Shown here piece by piece: positions 7,364-15,012 of a stretch of DNA of 37,394 nt. How positions within the stretch are numbered: the stretch's first letter is position 1; each line of letters begins with the position of its first letter. The DNA is from Rubritepida sp. (GTDB taxonomy: Bacteria; Pseudomonadota; Alphaproteobacteria; Acetobacterales; Acetobacteraceae), in assembly GCA_028291455.1 (NCBI GenBank), contig JAQGHY010000153.1:1-37394 (forward strand). Reading direction: 5' to 3'. The notes under the pieces are model-generated. The model had not been told where the DNA came from. It ran no database searches and worked only from the letters and a program-made list of their open reading frames with translations. Made by a program: the position numbers and the translations under genes.

Positions 7364-8376
7364 GGCGTGACCACCACCTTGCCGAGGACTTCGCGGTCGC
7401 GGATGAGGCGCAGCCCTTCGGCGGCCTCCTCCAGCGGGAGGACCTTGTCGAGCACGGGCGAAATGCGCCCGTCCTGGATCATCTCCATCAGCGCCGCCAG
7501 GTTCTCGTCATAGAAGGAGTTGGAGCCGATGATCTGCAGCTCGAAGGACCAGACGTAGCGCAGATCCTCCTTGGGATCGTGGCCGGCGGTTGCGCCGCAA
7601 ACCAGGATCTTGCCGCCGCGCTTCACGCAGCGGAGCGTGGGCGTCCAGGTATCGCCGCCGGTGAAGTTGATCACCACGTCGACGCCGCCCTCATGGCTGC
7701 GGCGCTGCGGCTTGCCGTATTTCTCCACGGCCCATTTCGAGAAATCGACCTTGTTGTAGTTGATGGCCTCGTCGGCACCCATCTTCAGCAGGGCCTCGCA
7801 TTTCTCGTCGCTGCCGGCGCAGGCAATGACATGCGCGCCCATCTGCTTGGCGAGGATGACGCAGCCCGTGCCGACGCCGCCGGAGGCGCCGAGGATCAGC
7901 ACCTTGTCGCCCGGCTTCACCGTGTTGTGCGTCACCAGCATGCGGTGCGCGGTGCCGTAGGCGACGGGCAGCGCGGCGGCCTGGGGGAAGGTGACGCCAT
8001 CGGGCATGCGGATGAGCTGGTCGGCGCCGACGCGGCAATATTCCGCCATGCCGCCATCGAGCATCTCGCCCATCAGACCCTTCTTCTTGTTAAGCGGATT
8101 TACCAGCACGCGATCGCCGACGGCCCAGCCTTCGACGCCCTCGCCCACCTCGCTGATGGTCCCGGCCATGTCGAGGCCGATCACCACGGGCATCGGTACC
8201 TTGATGCCGGGCATGCCCTTCACGGTGAAGACGTCGTGATAGTTGAAGGAGGAGGCGCCGACGCGGATGACGACATGCCCCGCATCGGCGACTGGCATGG
8301 GATGATCCTCGATCACCTGGAGCTTATCGAGGTCGCCATGCTCGCGCAGCACAAGGGCGCGCATCGTTGCAGTCAT
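7360..8376 (-). CDS. MDR-family zinc-type alcohol dehydrogenase / quinone oxidoreductase
   Basis: Cytoplasmic NAD(P)H-dependent oxidoreductase of the medium-chain dehydrogenase/reductase superfamily, 338 residues. The N-terminal GroES-like domain contains NYHDVFTVKG, the MPVVIGLDMAGTI segment and GWAVGDRV. The Rossmann domain has KVLILGASGGVGTGCVILAK followed by GADEAINY and VDVVINFTGGDTW. The C-terminus reads EAAEGLRLIRDREVLGKVVV. The GLDMAGTI core has Asp where catalytic-zinc alcohol dehydrogenases usually have HE, so the enzyme may be zinc-free and reductase-like. It is the first gene of the dehydrogenase-thioesterase-CoA ligase-tctC operon. A strong hairpin at 8437-8465 separates it from the amidase gene upstream. 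Confidence 0.88.
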   Translation of the reverse strand: MTATMRALVLREHGDLDKLQVIEDHPMPVADAGHVVIRVGASSFNYHDVFTVKGMPGIKVPMPVVIGLDMAGTISEVGEGVEGWAVGDRVLVNPLNKKKGLMGEMLDGGMAEYCRVGADQLIRMPDGVTFPQAAALPVAYGTAHRMLVTHNTVKPGDKVLILGASGGVGTGCVILAKQMGAHVIACAGSDEKCEALLKMGADEAINYNKVDFSKWAVEKYGKPQRRSHEGGVDVVINFTGGDTWTPTLRCVKRGGKILVCGATAGHDPKEDLRYVWSFELQIIGSNSFYDENLAALMEMIQDGRISPVLDKVLPLEEAAEGLRLIRDREVLGKVVVTP

Positions 8377-8436
8377 TGGTCGGTCCTGGTCCCATGGAAA
8401 GTTGCGGCAACATCACGCAAGGTCCTGAAGTTGGCA

Positions 8437-8465
8437 ACGCCCGGGCTTTTGCAAGCCCAGGGCGT
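8437..8465 (-). terminator. stem-loop terminator after the amidase gene
   Basis: ACGCCC-GGGCTT, loop TTGC, then AAGCCC-A-GGGCGT: a 12-bp stem with one bulged A and a 4-base loop, beginning 4 bases beyond the amidase stop (8470-8472). No U-tract follows on the minus strand, so Rho assistance may be needed. Position and stability make it a good boundary between the amidase operon and the dehydrogenase operon. Confidence 0.6.
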
Positions 8466-8469
8466 GCCG

Positions 8470-9825
8470 TCACGCCGCATCCAGCGCGGAGGGCATGGGG
8501 CCAAACACCGATTCCGCCCAGGCCGCCACCCGGAACATCCGGGCTTCCCCGAAACAGGGCGCGATGATCTGCATGCCATGCGGCAGGCGCTCTGGGCTTA
8601 ACCCTGTCGGCAGGGTGATGTTGGGCATGCCGAAGAACGACCAGATCACCTGGAAGGACGGGTCGCCGACGCCCGTACTGCGATCGGGCGGCAGGTTGGA
8701 GGCAGTGGGCGCGATGAGGCCGTCGAGCCCGGAGAACATATCCGACATCTGAGCACGATAGCGGCGGCGCAGCCGGGCGGAGTGGACGTTGAGCCAGGCG
8801 GGGAGCACCTGGCCGATCTCGATATTGGCGCGCAGGTTCGGCTCGTAATGCTCGCCCAGGGCGGCATGCTGCACCGCATGCACGGCGGCGGCCTCGGTCA
8901 CGCGGATCAGGAAGTGGGCGCCGAGCAGCCGGTCCATCTCCACCGGCAACCGTATGGGGCGGATGCGGGCCCCGGCCTTGGCAAGCTGCGTCGCCGCCTT
9001 TTCCATCGCCTCGCGCACCGGCGGCTCCGCGCGGTCCATGAGGTCCATCACCAGGCCCAGCTCCGGTGCCTCAAGCGGGGACGCCGCGGCGCCGACGAAA
9101 TCCTCGGCCTCCTGTACGGCGGAGAAGGGGTCGCGGGGATCATGCATGGCCACCGCTTCCAGCATCAGCGCGGCATCGGCCACCGAACGCAGGAGAAAGC
9201 CGGGATGGTCGAAGCTCCAGCTCACCGGCACGACCTTGTATCGGGAGATGCGGCCGAAGGTTGGCTTGATGCCCACAACGCCGCAATAGGCCGCCGGCCG
9301 CAGGATCGAACCGCCGGTCTGCGTGCCCGTCGCCACCGCCACCTGGCGCGCGGCGACCGAGGCGGCCGAGCCCGACGAGGAACCACCCGGCGTGCGCGAC
9401 AGGTCCCAGGGATTGCAGGCCTTGGGCGAATCCAGCGCCGTCGCGAACTGCACCGTGACGGTCTTGCCGAGGACGATCGCGCCGGCCTCGCGCAGCTGCG
9501 TCACCATTCCGGCATCCTCGCCGGCGACCTTGCCGCGATAGGGCTCGAAGCCGGCGCTGGTGGGCAGGCCCTTCACGTCGAAGATGTCCTTGATGCCGAT
9601 GGGAATGCCCCAGAGGCTCCGGCGTGACGGCCGCTCGCGCATCCGTTCGGTCATCCAGCGCGCGGCGCGCAGCGCACCGTCGGCATCGACGACCTCCCAG
9701 GCTTCCACGTCCGGTTCGGTCTCGGCGATGCGGGCCAGCAGGGCCTCGACCAGCTCGACAGGCGAGAATTCGCCCTTGCGCAATCCGGCGGCCGTCTGGG
9801 TAACGGTGAGGTCGTGCAGCTTCAT
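8470..9825 (-). CDS. amidase-signature family hydrolase (1)
   Basis: Serine amidohydrolase of the amidase-signature family, 451 residues, predicted to split an amide into acid and amine or ammonia. The Ser-cisSer-Lys triad is complete: Lys79 (GIKDIFDVKG), Ser149 in PGGSSSGSA and nucleophile Ser173 in GTQTGGS. The GTQT segment has Gln where most members have Asp (GTDT). The final part (PTASNLPPDRSTGVGDPSFQ and MPNITLPTG) is normal for the family. Its ATG overlaps the preceding 67-residue gene by 4 bases, and a TctC binding protein is upstream in the same operon, suggesting that the transporter supplies the amide. The physiological substrate cannot be predicted. Confidence 0.9.
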   Translation of the reverse strand: MKLHDLTVTQTAAGLRKGEFSPVELVEALLARIAETEPDVEAWEVVDADGALRAARWMTERMRERPSRRSLWGIPIGIKDIFDVKGLPTSAGFEPYRGKVAGEDAGMVTQLREAGAIVLGKTVTVQFATALDSPKACNPWDLSRTPGGSSSGSAASVAARQVAVATGTQTGGSILRPAAYCGVVGIKPTFGRISRYKVVPVSWSFDHPGFLLRSVADAALMLEAVAMHDPRDPFSAVQEAEDFVGAAASPLEAPELGLVMDLMDRAEPPVREAMEKAATQLAKAGARIRPIRLPVEMDRLLGAHFLIRVTEAAAVHAVQHAALGEHYEPNLRANIEIGQVLPAWLNVHSARLRRRYRAQMSDMFSGLDGLIAPTASNLPPDRSTGVGDPSFQVIWSFFGMPNITLPTGLSPERLPHGMQIIAPCFGEARMFRVAAWAESVFGPMPSALDAA

Positions 9826-10025
9826 GGTGCGATCTTTCCGCCAGCCACTTCTGGCTCCTCGCTGAAGGGCATCAGCGGTTCCTTCAGCACGGAATGGATC
9901 GCCCGCGCGGCCTGGGCGGCGACGGAGACCATGTGGTGCCGGCCCCCTTCGCCCAGGGGATTATGGGCAGCATCCAGCAGAGCCTGCTGGATCTCGTCCC
10001 GGCTCATATGCGGCGTCATCTTCAT
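9822..10025 (-). CDS. small protein of unknown function between tctC and amidase
   Basis: I do not recognise this 67-residue protein. The start at 10025 (MKMTPHMSRDEIQQALL) is chosen because it comes 8 bases after the tctC stop with AGGA just upstream; an alternative start at 10076 would overlap the tctC gene. The sequence is soluble-looking and has predicted helices (SRDEIQQALLDAAHNP and HHMVSVAAQAARAIHSVL) and a polar tail. There are no Cys residues, signal peptide or membrane segments. The stop overlaps the amidase ATG (ATGA), the mark of a real, coupled gene. It could be a small accessory subunit of the amidase, but this is only a guess from position. Confidence 0.7.
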   Translation of the reverse strand: MKMTPHMSRDEIQQALLDAAHNPLGEGGRHHMVSVAAQAARAIHSVLKEPLMPFSEEPEVAGGKIAP

Positions 10026-10033
10026 GGTGGGTC

Positions 10034-11029
10034 CTAATCGATCTTGGCGCCGGAGACTTCGACCATCTCGCGCCACATCGGCATCTCGTGGCGGATCTGG
10101 TCCTGAACCGCGGTGGCGCTGTCGGAGACGCCGGCGATCAGTCCGGATGCCCCCAGCCGCTCGGCCAGCAGGGGCGATGCGGAGGCGAGCTTGAAGCCTT
10201 CGTAGAGGCGGCTGACGATGTCCCGCGAAAGCCCGGCCGGGCCGCAGAGCGCGTTCCAGCTTTGCAGGTCCACCTCGGCGAGGTTGAGGTCGGCAAACTC
10301 GGCCATGGAGGGCACGTCGGGCATGATCGGGCTGCGGCCATTGCTGCCCACGGCCAGCGCGACCAGGCGGCCCGACTGGATGTGCGGCATCAGTGCGGGC
10401 ATGAAGTCGAAGATCATGTCGAGATTGCCCGCGAGCAGGTCGGTCGCGGCCGGTGCGCCGCCGCGATAGGGCGCGTGCAGGATGCTTGCCCCCGTGCGGC
10501 GCGCGACGAGCGCGATCAGCAGATGCGCGAGCGAGCCGTTGCCGGAGGAGCCGTCGCTCAGCTCGTTGCCCGGCTGCTTCGCCCAGTTGATGAGCGCGCG
10601 GAAATCGGTCCAGCCGCGCTGCCGCGCCCGCTCGGCCGTGACGACGCAGACGGCGGTACTGCTCGCGACGCGCGTGATGACCGTGAGGTCGCGTGCGGGA
10701 TCGTAGCTGGGACGCGCCATCATCAGCGGCAGGAAGGTAAAGGCGGCGACGTTGAGCAGGCCGACGGTGCTGCCATCGGGCGGCGAGCGCACGATGGCCT
10801 CAACGCCGATGACACCATTGCCGCCCGCGCGGTTGTCGATCAGCACGGATTGTCCGGTCGCGGCGGTCAGCGCCTCGCTGTAAAGCCGCGCGACGGTGTC
10901 GCCCTGGCCGCCCGGCGGAAAGGGCACGACCATGCGCATCTGCTTGCCATCGGGCAGGACGGCGGAATGGCCCATGGTGGGAAGCAGGCTGGCGCCGGCG
11001 GCGGCCAGCAGGTGGCGGCGATGCATCAT
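10034..11029 (-). CDS. Bug/TctC-family periplasmic substrate-binding protein (2)
   Basis: Second TTT-type binding protein, 331 residues, with an N-terminal export signal (MMHRRHLLAAAGASLLPTMGH). Family patterns are MRMVVPFPPGGQGDTVAR, IDNRAGGNGVIG, LLNVAAFTF, SILHAPYRGGAPAATDLLAGNLDMIFD and MPDVPSMAEF. GAGGAG lies about 12 bases before the first of two adjacent ATGs. It leads the operon that continues with the 67-residue protein and amidase (1), and is divergent from a LysR regulator across a 150-base intergenic region that holds a dyad at 11067-11092. The regulator therefore probably controls it. The sequence differs strongly from the other three TctC proteins, so a different ligand is likely. 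Confidence 0.9.
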   Translation of the reverse strand: MMHRRHLLAAAGASLLPTMGHSAVLPDGKQMRMVVPFPPGGQGDTVARLYSEALTAATGQSVLIDNRAGGNGVIGVEAIVRSPPDGSTVGLLNVAAFTFLPLMMARPSYDPARDLTVITRVASSTAVCVVTAERARQRGWTDFRALINWAKQPGNELSDGSSGNGSLAHLLIALVARRTGASILHAPYRGGAPAATDLLAGNLDMIFDFMPALMPHIQSGRLVALAVGSNGRSPIMPDVPSMAEFADLNLAEVDLQSWNALCGPAGLSRDIVSRLYEGFKLASASPLLAERLGASGLIAGVSDSATAVQDQIRHEMPMWREMVEVSGAKID

Positions 11030-11066
11030 GACGGCCAGGCACTCCTCATCGAGGGAGTTGGCATCC

Positions 11067-11092
11067 TTGGGTCAGTCAGCATTACTGTCCAA
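11067..11092. promoter_or_regulatory. dyad in the divergent tctC/lysR intergenic region
   Basis: TTGGGTCAGT (11067-11076) and ACTGTCCAA (11084-11092) form an interrupted inverted repeat: TTGG/CCAA and CAGT/ACTG arms, offset by one base. It lies between the minus-strand tctC (start 11029) and the plus-strand LysR gene (start 11180), where a LysR-type regulator usually binds. It is not a perfect T-N11-A motif, so the assignment is tentative. Confidence 0.35.
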
Positions 11093-11179
11093 TACTATCG
11101 CCGAGGCCCGTGAGACGTTTTGCGACCGAGTGGCTCGAATATTGCTTGGCGGTGGATGGCGCCATGCAGAGGAGGACGC

Positions 11180-12130
11180 TTGGAACTCAGGCATCTCCGC
11201 TACTTCGTCGCCGTCGCCGAGCATCTGCACTTCGGCCGCGCGGCCCTGCACCTCAAGATGTCGCAGCCGCCGTTGAGCCAGCAGATCCGCCATCTGGAGG
11301 CGGAGCTCGGCGTGGAGCTGTTCATCCGCGACCGCCGCCGCGTGCAGCTGACCTCGGCAGGGCACCAATTCCTCGAACATGCGCAATCGCTGCTCAATGG
11401 TGCCGAACGGGCGACGCAAGCCGCGCGCAGTGCCGCGAGCGGGCAGCTGGGCTTCCTCTCGATCGGGCATTCGCCGGCGGCCGATCTCAAGGTGCTGCCC
11501 GCCATCATCCGCAGCTTTCGGGAGGCGCACCCGAACGTCACCCTGACGCTGCGCGGGCTCAACAGCCCGGCGTTGCTCCAGGCCGTGGCGGACCGGCTGC
11601 TGGACGTGGCGATCCTGCGGCTGCCCTGCGAGCATCGTGGCATCAAGGTGGAAGCCGTATACGCGGAGCCGCTGGTGGCGGTGCTGCCGGCGGCCCACCC
11701 CCTTGCTTCGCACGAGCGGATCTCGCTCCGCTCGCTGGCCGCCGAGCGCTTCATCGTCTTTCCGCGCATGTCCTCGCCGCAGCACTACGACCGGATTCAG
11801 GCGGCCTGCCAGCGCGATGGAGGCTTCGCACTTGCGGCGGTGCAGGAGGCGGAGACGATCATGACGGCGCTAGCGCTCGTCGCGGCTGGGATCGGCGTTT
11901 CGTTGCAGCCGGAGTCGGTGATCATGCTGCACCGGGAGGGCATCGTCTGCCGGCCATTGGTCGAGCAGGCGCTCCGTGTCGAGACCGGCATCGCCTACCG
12001 GAATACGGTGACCAACGAACTCGTCTCCAGCTTTATTGGGATCGCACGTGGTTGCGCGGAACTGAAGGACGACCGCTTGTCCTGCGGCGCGGCAGGGGGC
12101 GATACTCCTTATACGCTCCGTTCGGCATAA
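11180..12130 (+). CDS. LysR-family transcriptional regulator
   Basis: DNA-binding regulator of 316 residues. The start is a TTG at 11180, chosen because GAGGAGG stands 4 bases upstream and the product then opens with the canonical LELRHLRYFVAVAE helix; the frame is open further upstream, but no family residues occur there. The winged HTH spans about residues 1-60 (HFGRAALHLKMSQPPLSQQIRHLEAELG, then LFIRDRR and LTSAG). The effector-binding domain contains LSIGHSPAADLKVLP, DVAILRLP and EPLVAVLPAAHPLA. It is divergent from tctC (2) and runs into ridA and tctC (3) on the same strand, so these two units are its likely targets, with the transported carboxylate or its product as co-inducer. Confidence 0.92.
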   Translation: MELRHLRYFVAVAEHLHFGRAALHLKMSQPPLSQQIRHLEAELGVELFIRDRRRVQLTSAGHQFLEHAQSLLNGAERATQAARSAASGQLGFLSIGHSPAADLKVLPAIIRSFREAHPNVTLTLRGLNSPALLQAVADRLLDVAILRLPCEHRGIKVEAVYAEPLVAVLPAAHPLASHERISLRSLAAERFIVFPRMSSPQHYDRIQAACQRDGGFALAAVQEAETIMTALALVAAGIGVSLQPESVIMLHREGIVCRPLVEQALRVETGIAYRNTVTNELVSSFIGIARGCAELKDDRLSCGAAGGDTPYTLRSA

Positions 12131-12151
12131 GAACTTCGCAAGGAAACGCCC

Positions 12152-12550
12152 ATGCCCAAGACCCAGATCACCTCGCCCAAGATCGGCGCGCCCAGCGGCC
12201 ATTTCGCGCATGCCACGGTCATCGAGGCGAGCGGCAAGCTCGTCTTCGTCTCGGGCATGCTGGCCAAGGGCGCGGATGGCAAGATCGTCGGCGTGGGCGA
12301 TATCGAGAAGCAGACGATCCAGGTCTGCGAGAACATCAAGGCGGCCATGGAAGCCGCCGGCGGCACGCTCGACGATATCTGCCGCGTCGATGTCTTCGTG
12401 CGGAACATGGAGCAGTTCGACATCATCCATAAGGTGCGCCGCCAGTACTTCACCGGCTCGCCCCCCGCCTCGACCATGGTGGAGACGCCGAAGATGACGA
12501 CGCCCGACGCCCTGATCGAGATGAGCGCCATCGCCGTCGTGCAAGGCTGA
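12152..12550 (+). CDS. RidA/YjgF-family protein lacking the usual catalytic arginine
   Basis: Cytoplasmic protein of 132 residues in the RidA (YjgF/YER057c/UK114) family, whose archetype hydrolyses reactive enamines and imines to ketoacids. The family core is clear: GKLVFVSGMLAKGADGKIVG, IKAAMEAAGGTLDDICRVDVFV and the C-terminal ALIEMSAIAVV. In active RidA an Arg precedes the SxVEV strand (ARSCVEV). Here the aligned stretch reads PPASTMVETPKM, and I find no Arg, so the protein may belong to a Rid subfamily with another activity. It is placed between the LysR gene (21-base gap) and tctC (3) (5-base gap), in one operon. Confidence 0.9.
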   Translation: MPKTQITSPKIGAPSGHFAHATVIEASGKLVFVSGMLAKGADGKIVGVGDIEKQTIQVCENIKAAMEAAGGTLDDICRVDVFVRNMEQFDIIHKVRRQYFTGSPPASTMVETPKMTTPDALIEMSAIAVVQG

Positions 12551-12555
12551 TACCG

Positions 12556-13497
12556 ATGATGAAGCGATGCGTCCTGGCGCTGCTCGCCCTGGCGCCATCC
12601 ATTGCCGTGGCGGAGGAATTCGTGCCGACGCGGCCGCTGCAAATGCTGGTCAGCTTTCCCCCCGGCGGGGCCACGGACCTGCTCGCCCGCGCCGTTGCCC
12701 AGGCGATGGGCACCGAGCTCGGCCAGACCGTCACGGTGATCAACCGAGACGGCGGTGCCGGCTCGGTGGGCGCGGCGGCCTTGGCGCAGGCGCGGCCGGA
12801 TGGCTATACGCTGGGCTTCACGACCTCAACCTCGGTGGGGCTGCAGCCCCACCTCAATCCGAGCCTGCCATACCGGCTGAACTCCTTCACGCCGATCTGC
12901 CAGACCTTCGAGCTGATCTTCGCCCTCGCGGTCGCGCCCACCAGCCCGTACCGCACGGCGGCGGACCTCGCTGCAGCGGCGCGGGCACGGCCGGGTGAGC
13001 TCTCCTTCGGCGTGAACGGCACCGGCAGCGCCGCGCATCTGGCCATGGCCGAGTTTGTGCGCGCGGCGAATGTGCAGATGATCCACGTGCCCTATCGCGG
13101 CGACGCGCCGGTGGTGCCCGCGCTGCTCAGCGGCGATATCGCCGCGGGATCACTGGCGGTGAGCCTGGCGGAGGCCCAGGGCTTGCGGCTGCTCGGCGTC
13201 TTCGCGAACCAGCCCAACCCCTACTTCCCGAATGTCCCGACGCTGCCGTCGCAGGGCTTCGCCGCGACGCAATCGGTCATCGGCGGGGTGCTGGCGCCGG
13301 CGGGGCTGGAACCGCAGGTCCGCGCCACGCTCGACCGCGCCTGCGGGGCGGCCCTCCGGTCGGAGAGCTACCGGGTGGTGGCGGAGCGCCTGCGCGAGCG
13401 GATCGCCTATCTCGACGGTGCCGCCTTCGGCGCGGCCATCGAGGCGGATGTCACATCCAAGCAGGCGCTGCTCGATGCGCTGGGGATTCGGCCCTAA
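12556..13497 (+). CDS. Bug/TctC-family periplasmic substrate-binding protein (3)
   Basis: Third TTT-type binding protein, 313 residues, with signal peptide MMKRCVLALLALAPSIAVA cleaved before EEFVPTRPL. Family patterns are LQMLVSFPPGGATDLLAR, VINRDGGAGSVG, RPDGYTLGFTTSTSVG, QMIHVPYRGDAPVVPALLSGDIAAG and FPNVPTLPSQGF. It follows ridA by 5 bases, so it is the third gene of the lysR-ridA-tctC unit. Its stop codon overlaps the convergent gene at 13494 by 4 bases, leaving no room for a classical terminator. An imported compound that yields an imine- or enamine-type intermediate would fit the RidA neighbour, but this is speculative. Confidence 0.92.
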   Translation: MMKRCVLALLALAPSIAVAEEFVPTRPLQMLVSFPPGGATDLLARAVAQAMGTELGQTVTVINRDGGAGSVGAAALAQARPDGYTLGFTTSTSVGLQPHLNPSLPYRLNSFTPICQTFELIFALAVAPTSPYRTAADLAAAARARPGELSFGVNGTGSAAHLAMAEFVRAANVQMIHVPYRGDAPVVPALLSGDIAAGSLAVSLAEAQGLRLLGVFANQPNPYFPNVPTLPSQGFAATQSVIGGVLAPAGLEPQVRATLDRACGAALRSESYRVVAERLRERIAYLDGAAFGAAIEADVTSKQALLDALGIRP

Positions 13498-13889
13498 AGC
13501 AGGCCTTCTTCCTTCAGCACTTGTTCGGCCATGCGCAGCGCGTCGATCGAAGCCGGGAAGCCGCAATAGGCGACGGCGTGGGTGAAGACCTCGCTGATCT
13601 CCTCCGCCGTGCAGCCGTTATTCACGGCGGCGACGAGGTGGATGCGGAGCTCATGCGGGTGGTTCAGCGCACAGAGCATTGCCAGCGTGATGAGGCTGCG
13701 CTGCTTGCGGTCGAGCCCGGGGCGCGTCCAGAGCGTGGCATAAGCCATCTCCTCGGATAGCGCGCGGATGGCGGCGTTGAAGGGCGTCGTGCTCTTGTCT
13801 CGCCCCTCGGTATAGGTGGCGCCGAGGATATCGCGCATCTCGGCGCGGCCTTTGGCGCGAAGCACCTCATGCGCGGCTTTCTCGTCCAT
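13494..13889 (-). CDS. carboxymuconolactone decarboxylase-family protein
   Basis: A 131-residue all-helical CMD-domain protein, similar in length and pattern to PcaC (4-carboxymuconolactone decarboxylase of the protocatechuate pathway). Visible are MDEKAAHEVLRAKGRAEMRDILG, LDRKQRSLITLAMLCALNHP, ELRIHLVAAVNNGCTAEEI and VFTHAVAYCGFPASIDALR. It has no CxxC of the AhpD peroxidase type, so a decarboxylase or isomerase-like role is more likely than peroxidase. GGGAG 8 bases before the ATG supports the start at 13889. No other protocatechuate genes are in the window, so assignment as true PcaC is uncertain. It lies 63 bases downstream of the hydroxyacid dehydrogenase on the same strand, probably co-transcribed. 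Confidence 0.85.
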   Translation of the reverse strand: MDEKAAHEVLRAKGRAEMRDILGATYTEGRDKSTTPFNAAIRALSEEMAYATLWTRPGLDRKQRSLITLAMLCALNHPHELRIHLVAAVNNGCTAEEISEVFTHAVAYCGFPASIDALRMAEQVLKEEGLL

Positions 13890-13952
13890 TAATTCTCTCC
13901 CGAATTCGTTGCCCAGGGCCCATGCTGGGTCGCCTCGGCGCCGAGAGCAAGG

Positions 13953-14903
13953 TCAGGCCAGAGGCATCTCCGAGCTCAAGGGACGACCCGAGAAAAAGCC
14001 GTCCAGATTGTCGATGAGCACCTTCTGCTGCGCGGACTGCGCGGTGCGAGAGAGGGCGGACATATGCGGCGTCAGCACCACGTTCTCCAGCGCCATGAAG
14101 CGCTCCGGCACATGCGGCTCGTTCTGGTAGACGTCGAGGCCGGCACCGGCGATGCGGTTCGTCTCCAGCGCCTCGCACAGCGCCAATTCGTCGACGGCGA
14201 TGCCGCGGGAGATGTTCACCATGAAGCCGTTCGGCCCCAGCGCATCGAGCACCTCGGCATTGATCGCGTGGCGGTTCTCGGCACTCGCCCGCACCGCGAC
14301 GACGAGTACGTCCGACCAGGCCGCGAGCTCCATCAGGCTGCCGTGATAGCCATAGGGTACATCGGTGCGCCTGGAGCGGTTGTGGTAGCCGATCTCCATC
14401 TCGAAGGCAGCGGCGCGCTGCGCGATCTTCAGTCCGATCGAGCCCATGCCGTAGATGCCAAGCTTATGGCCGGCGAGGCCCGGCGTGATCGGCACCCGCT
14501 CCAGGGAAAGACTGGCCCATTTTCCGGCCCGGAGCATGCGGTCTCCCCGCACCAGGTTCCGGGCCGTGGCGATGACCAGGCCCATCGCGAATTCCGCGAC
14601 GCTGGTGGCGTTGGAATCGCCGGCATGGGTCATCTTGATGCCGCGCGAAGCGGCCTCGGCACGATCCACGCCCTCAAAGCCGGTGCCGTAGCAGCAGATC
14701 AGCCCGAGGTCTGGCAGGGCATCCATCATCGCCTTGTCGGTCCTGAGGCTGCCGAGCGTGATCAGCGCACGCGCGCCGCGCGCGGCCTCGGGGATGGGGA
14801 GGGGGTTCGCGCGGTCCAGCGGTCCCAGCACCTCGTAGCGCTCGGCAAGGCGGTCCTGCAGCTTTTGCGAGATCGGCATGGCAAAGAGAATCGCTGGCTT
14901 CAT
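13953..14903 (-). CDS. D-isomer-specific 2-hydroxyacid dehydrogenase (glyoxylate/hydroxypyruvate reductase-like)
   Basis: Cytoplasmic NAD(P)-dependent enzyme interconverting 2-ketoacids and D-2-hydroxyacids; 316 residues from the ATG at 14903. That start is chosen because it begins the family N-terminus (MKPAILFAMPISQKL) with GAGGG upstream; the upstream ATG at 14945 would add a non-family leader. The dinucleotide motif GMGSIG is at about 152-157. The following HNRSRR suggests NADP(H), because basic residues occupy the phosphate site. Catalytic residues are Arg233 (NISRG), Glu262 (QNEP) and His280 (LTPHMSA). The gene is divergent from amidase (2), with a perfect 15-bp palindrome between them, so the two are likely co-regulated: the amidase could free a hydroxy- or ketoacid that this enzyme handles. 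Confidence 0.92.
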   Translation of the reverse strand: MKPAILFAMPISQKLQDRLAERYEVLGPLDRANPLPIPEAARGARALITLGSLRTDKAMMDALPDLGLICCYGTGFEGVDRAEAASRGIKMTHAGDSNATSVAEFAMGLVIATARNLVRGDRMLRAGKWASLSLERVPITPGLAGHKLGIYGMGSIGLKIAQRAAAFEMEIGYHNRSRRTDVPYGYHGSLMELAAWSDVLVVAVRASAENRHAINAEVLDALGPNGFMVNISRGIAVDELALCEALETNRIAGAGLDVYQNEPHVPERFMALENVVLTPHMSALSRTAQSAQQKVLIDNLDGFFSGRPLSSEMPLA

Positions 14904-14929
14904 GGTAAGCAACCCTCGCTGCGCTGTAT

Positions 14930-14944
14930 TGCTGCAATGCAGCA
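14930..14944. promoter_or_regulatory. perfect 15-bp palindrome, candidate operator
   Basis: TGCTGCA-A-TGCAGCA is a perfect 7-1-7 palindrome centred in the 109-base gap between the divergent hydroxyacid dehydrogenase (start 14903) and amidase (start 15013). This size and symmetry suit a dimeric repressor such as a GntR-family protein. No regulator gene adjoins it in the window. The function is inferred from symmetry and position only. Confidence 0.45.
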
Positions 14945-15012
14945 TGGGGCGGGCGAATCTTCAAGCCGCCAGGTAGCTGTCGCGGATGGCGATGCGGTGC
15001 CAGACTTCACGC

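Noticed and set aside
13494-13889. Assignment of this CMD protein as AhpD-type peroxidase
   Set aside because: No CxxC pair is present; the sequence resembles the PcaC side of the family.
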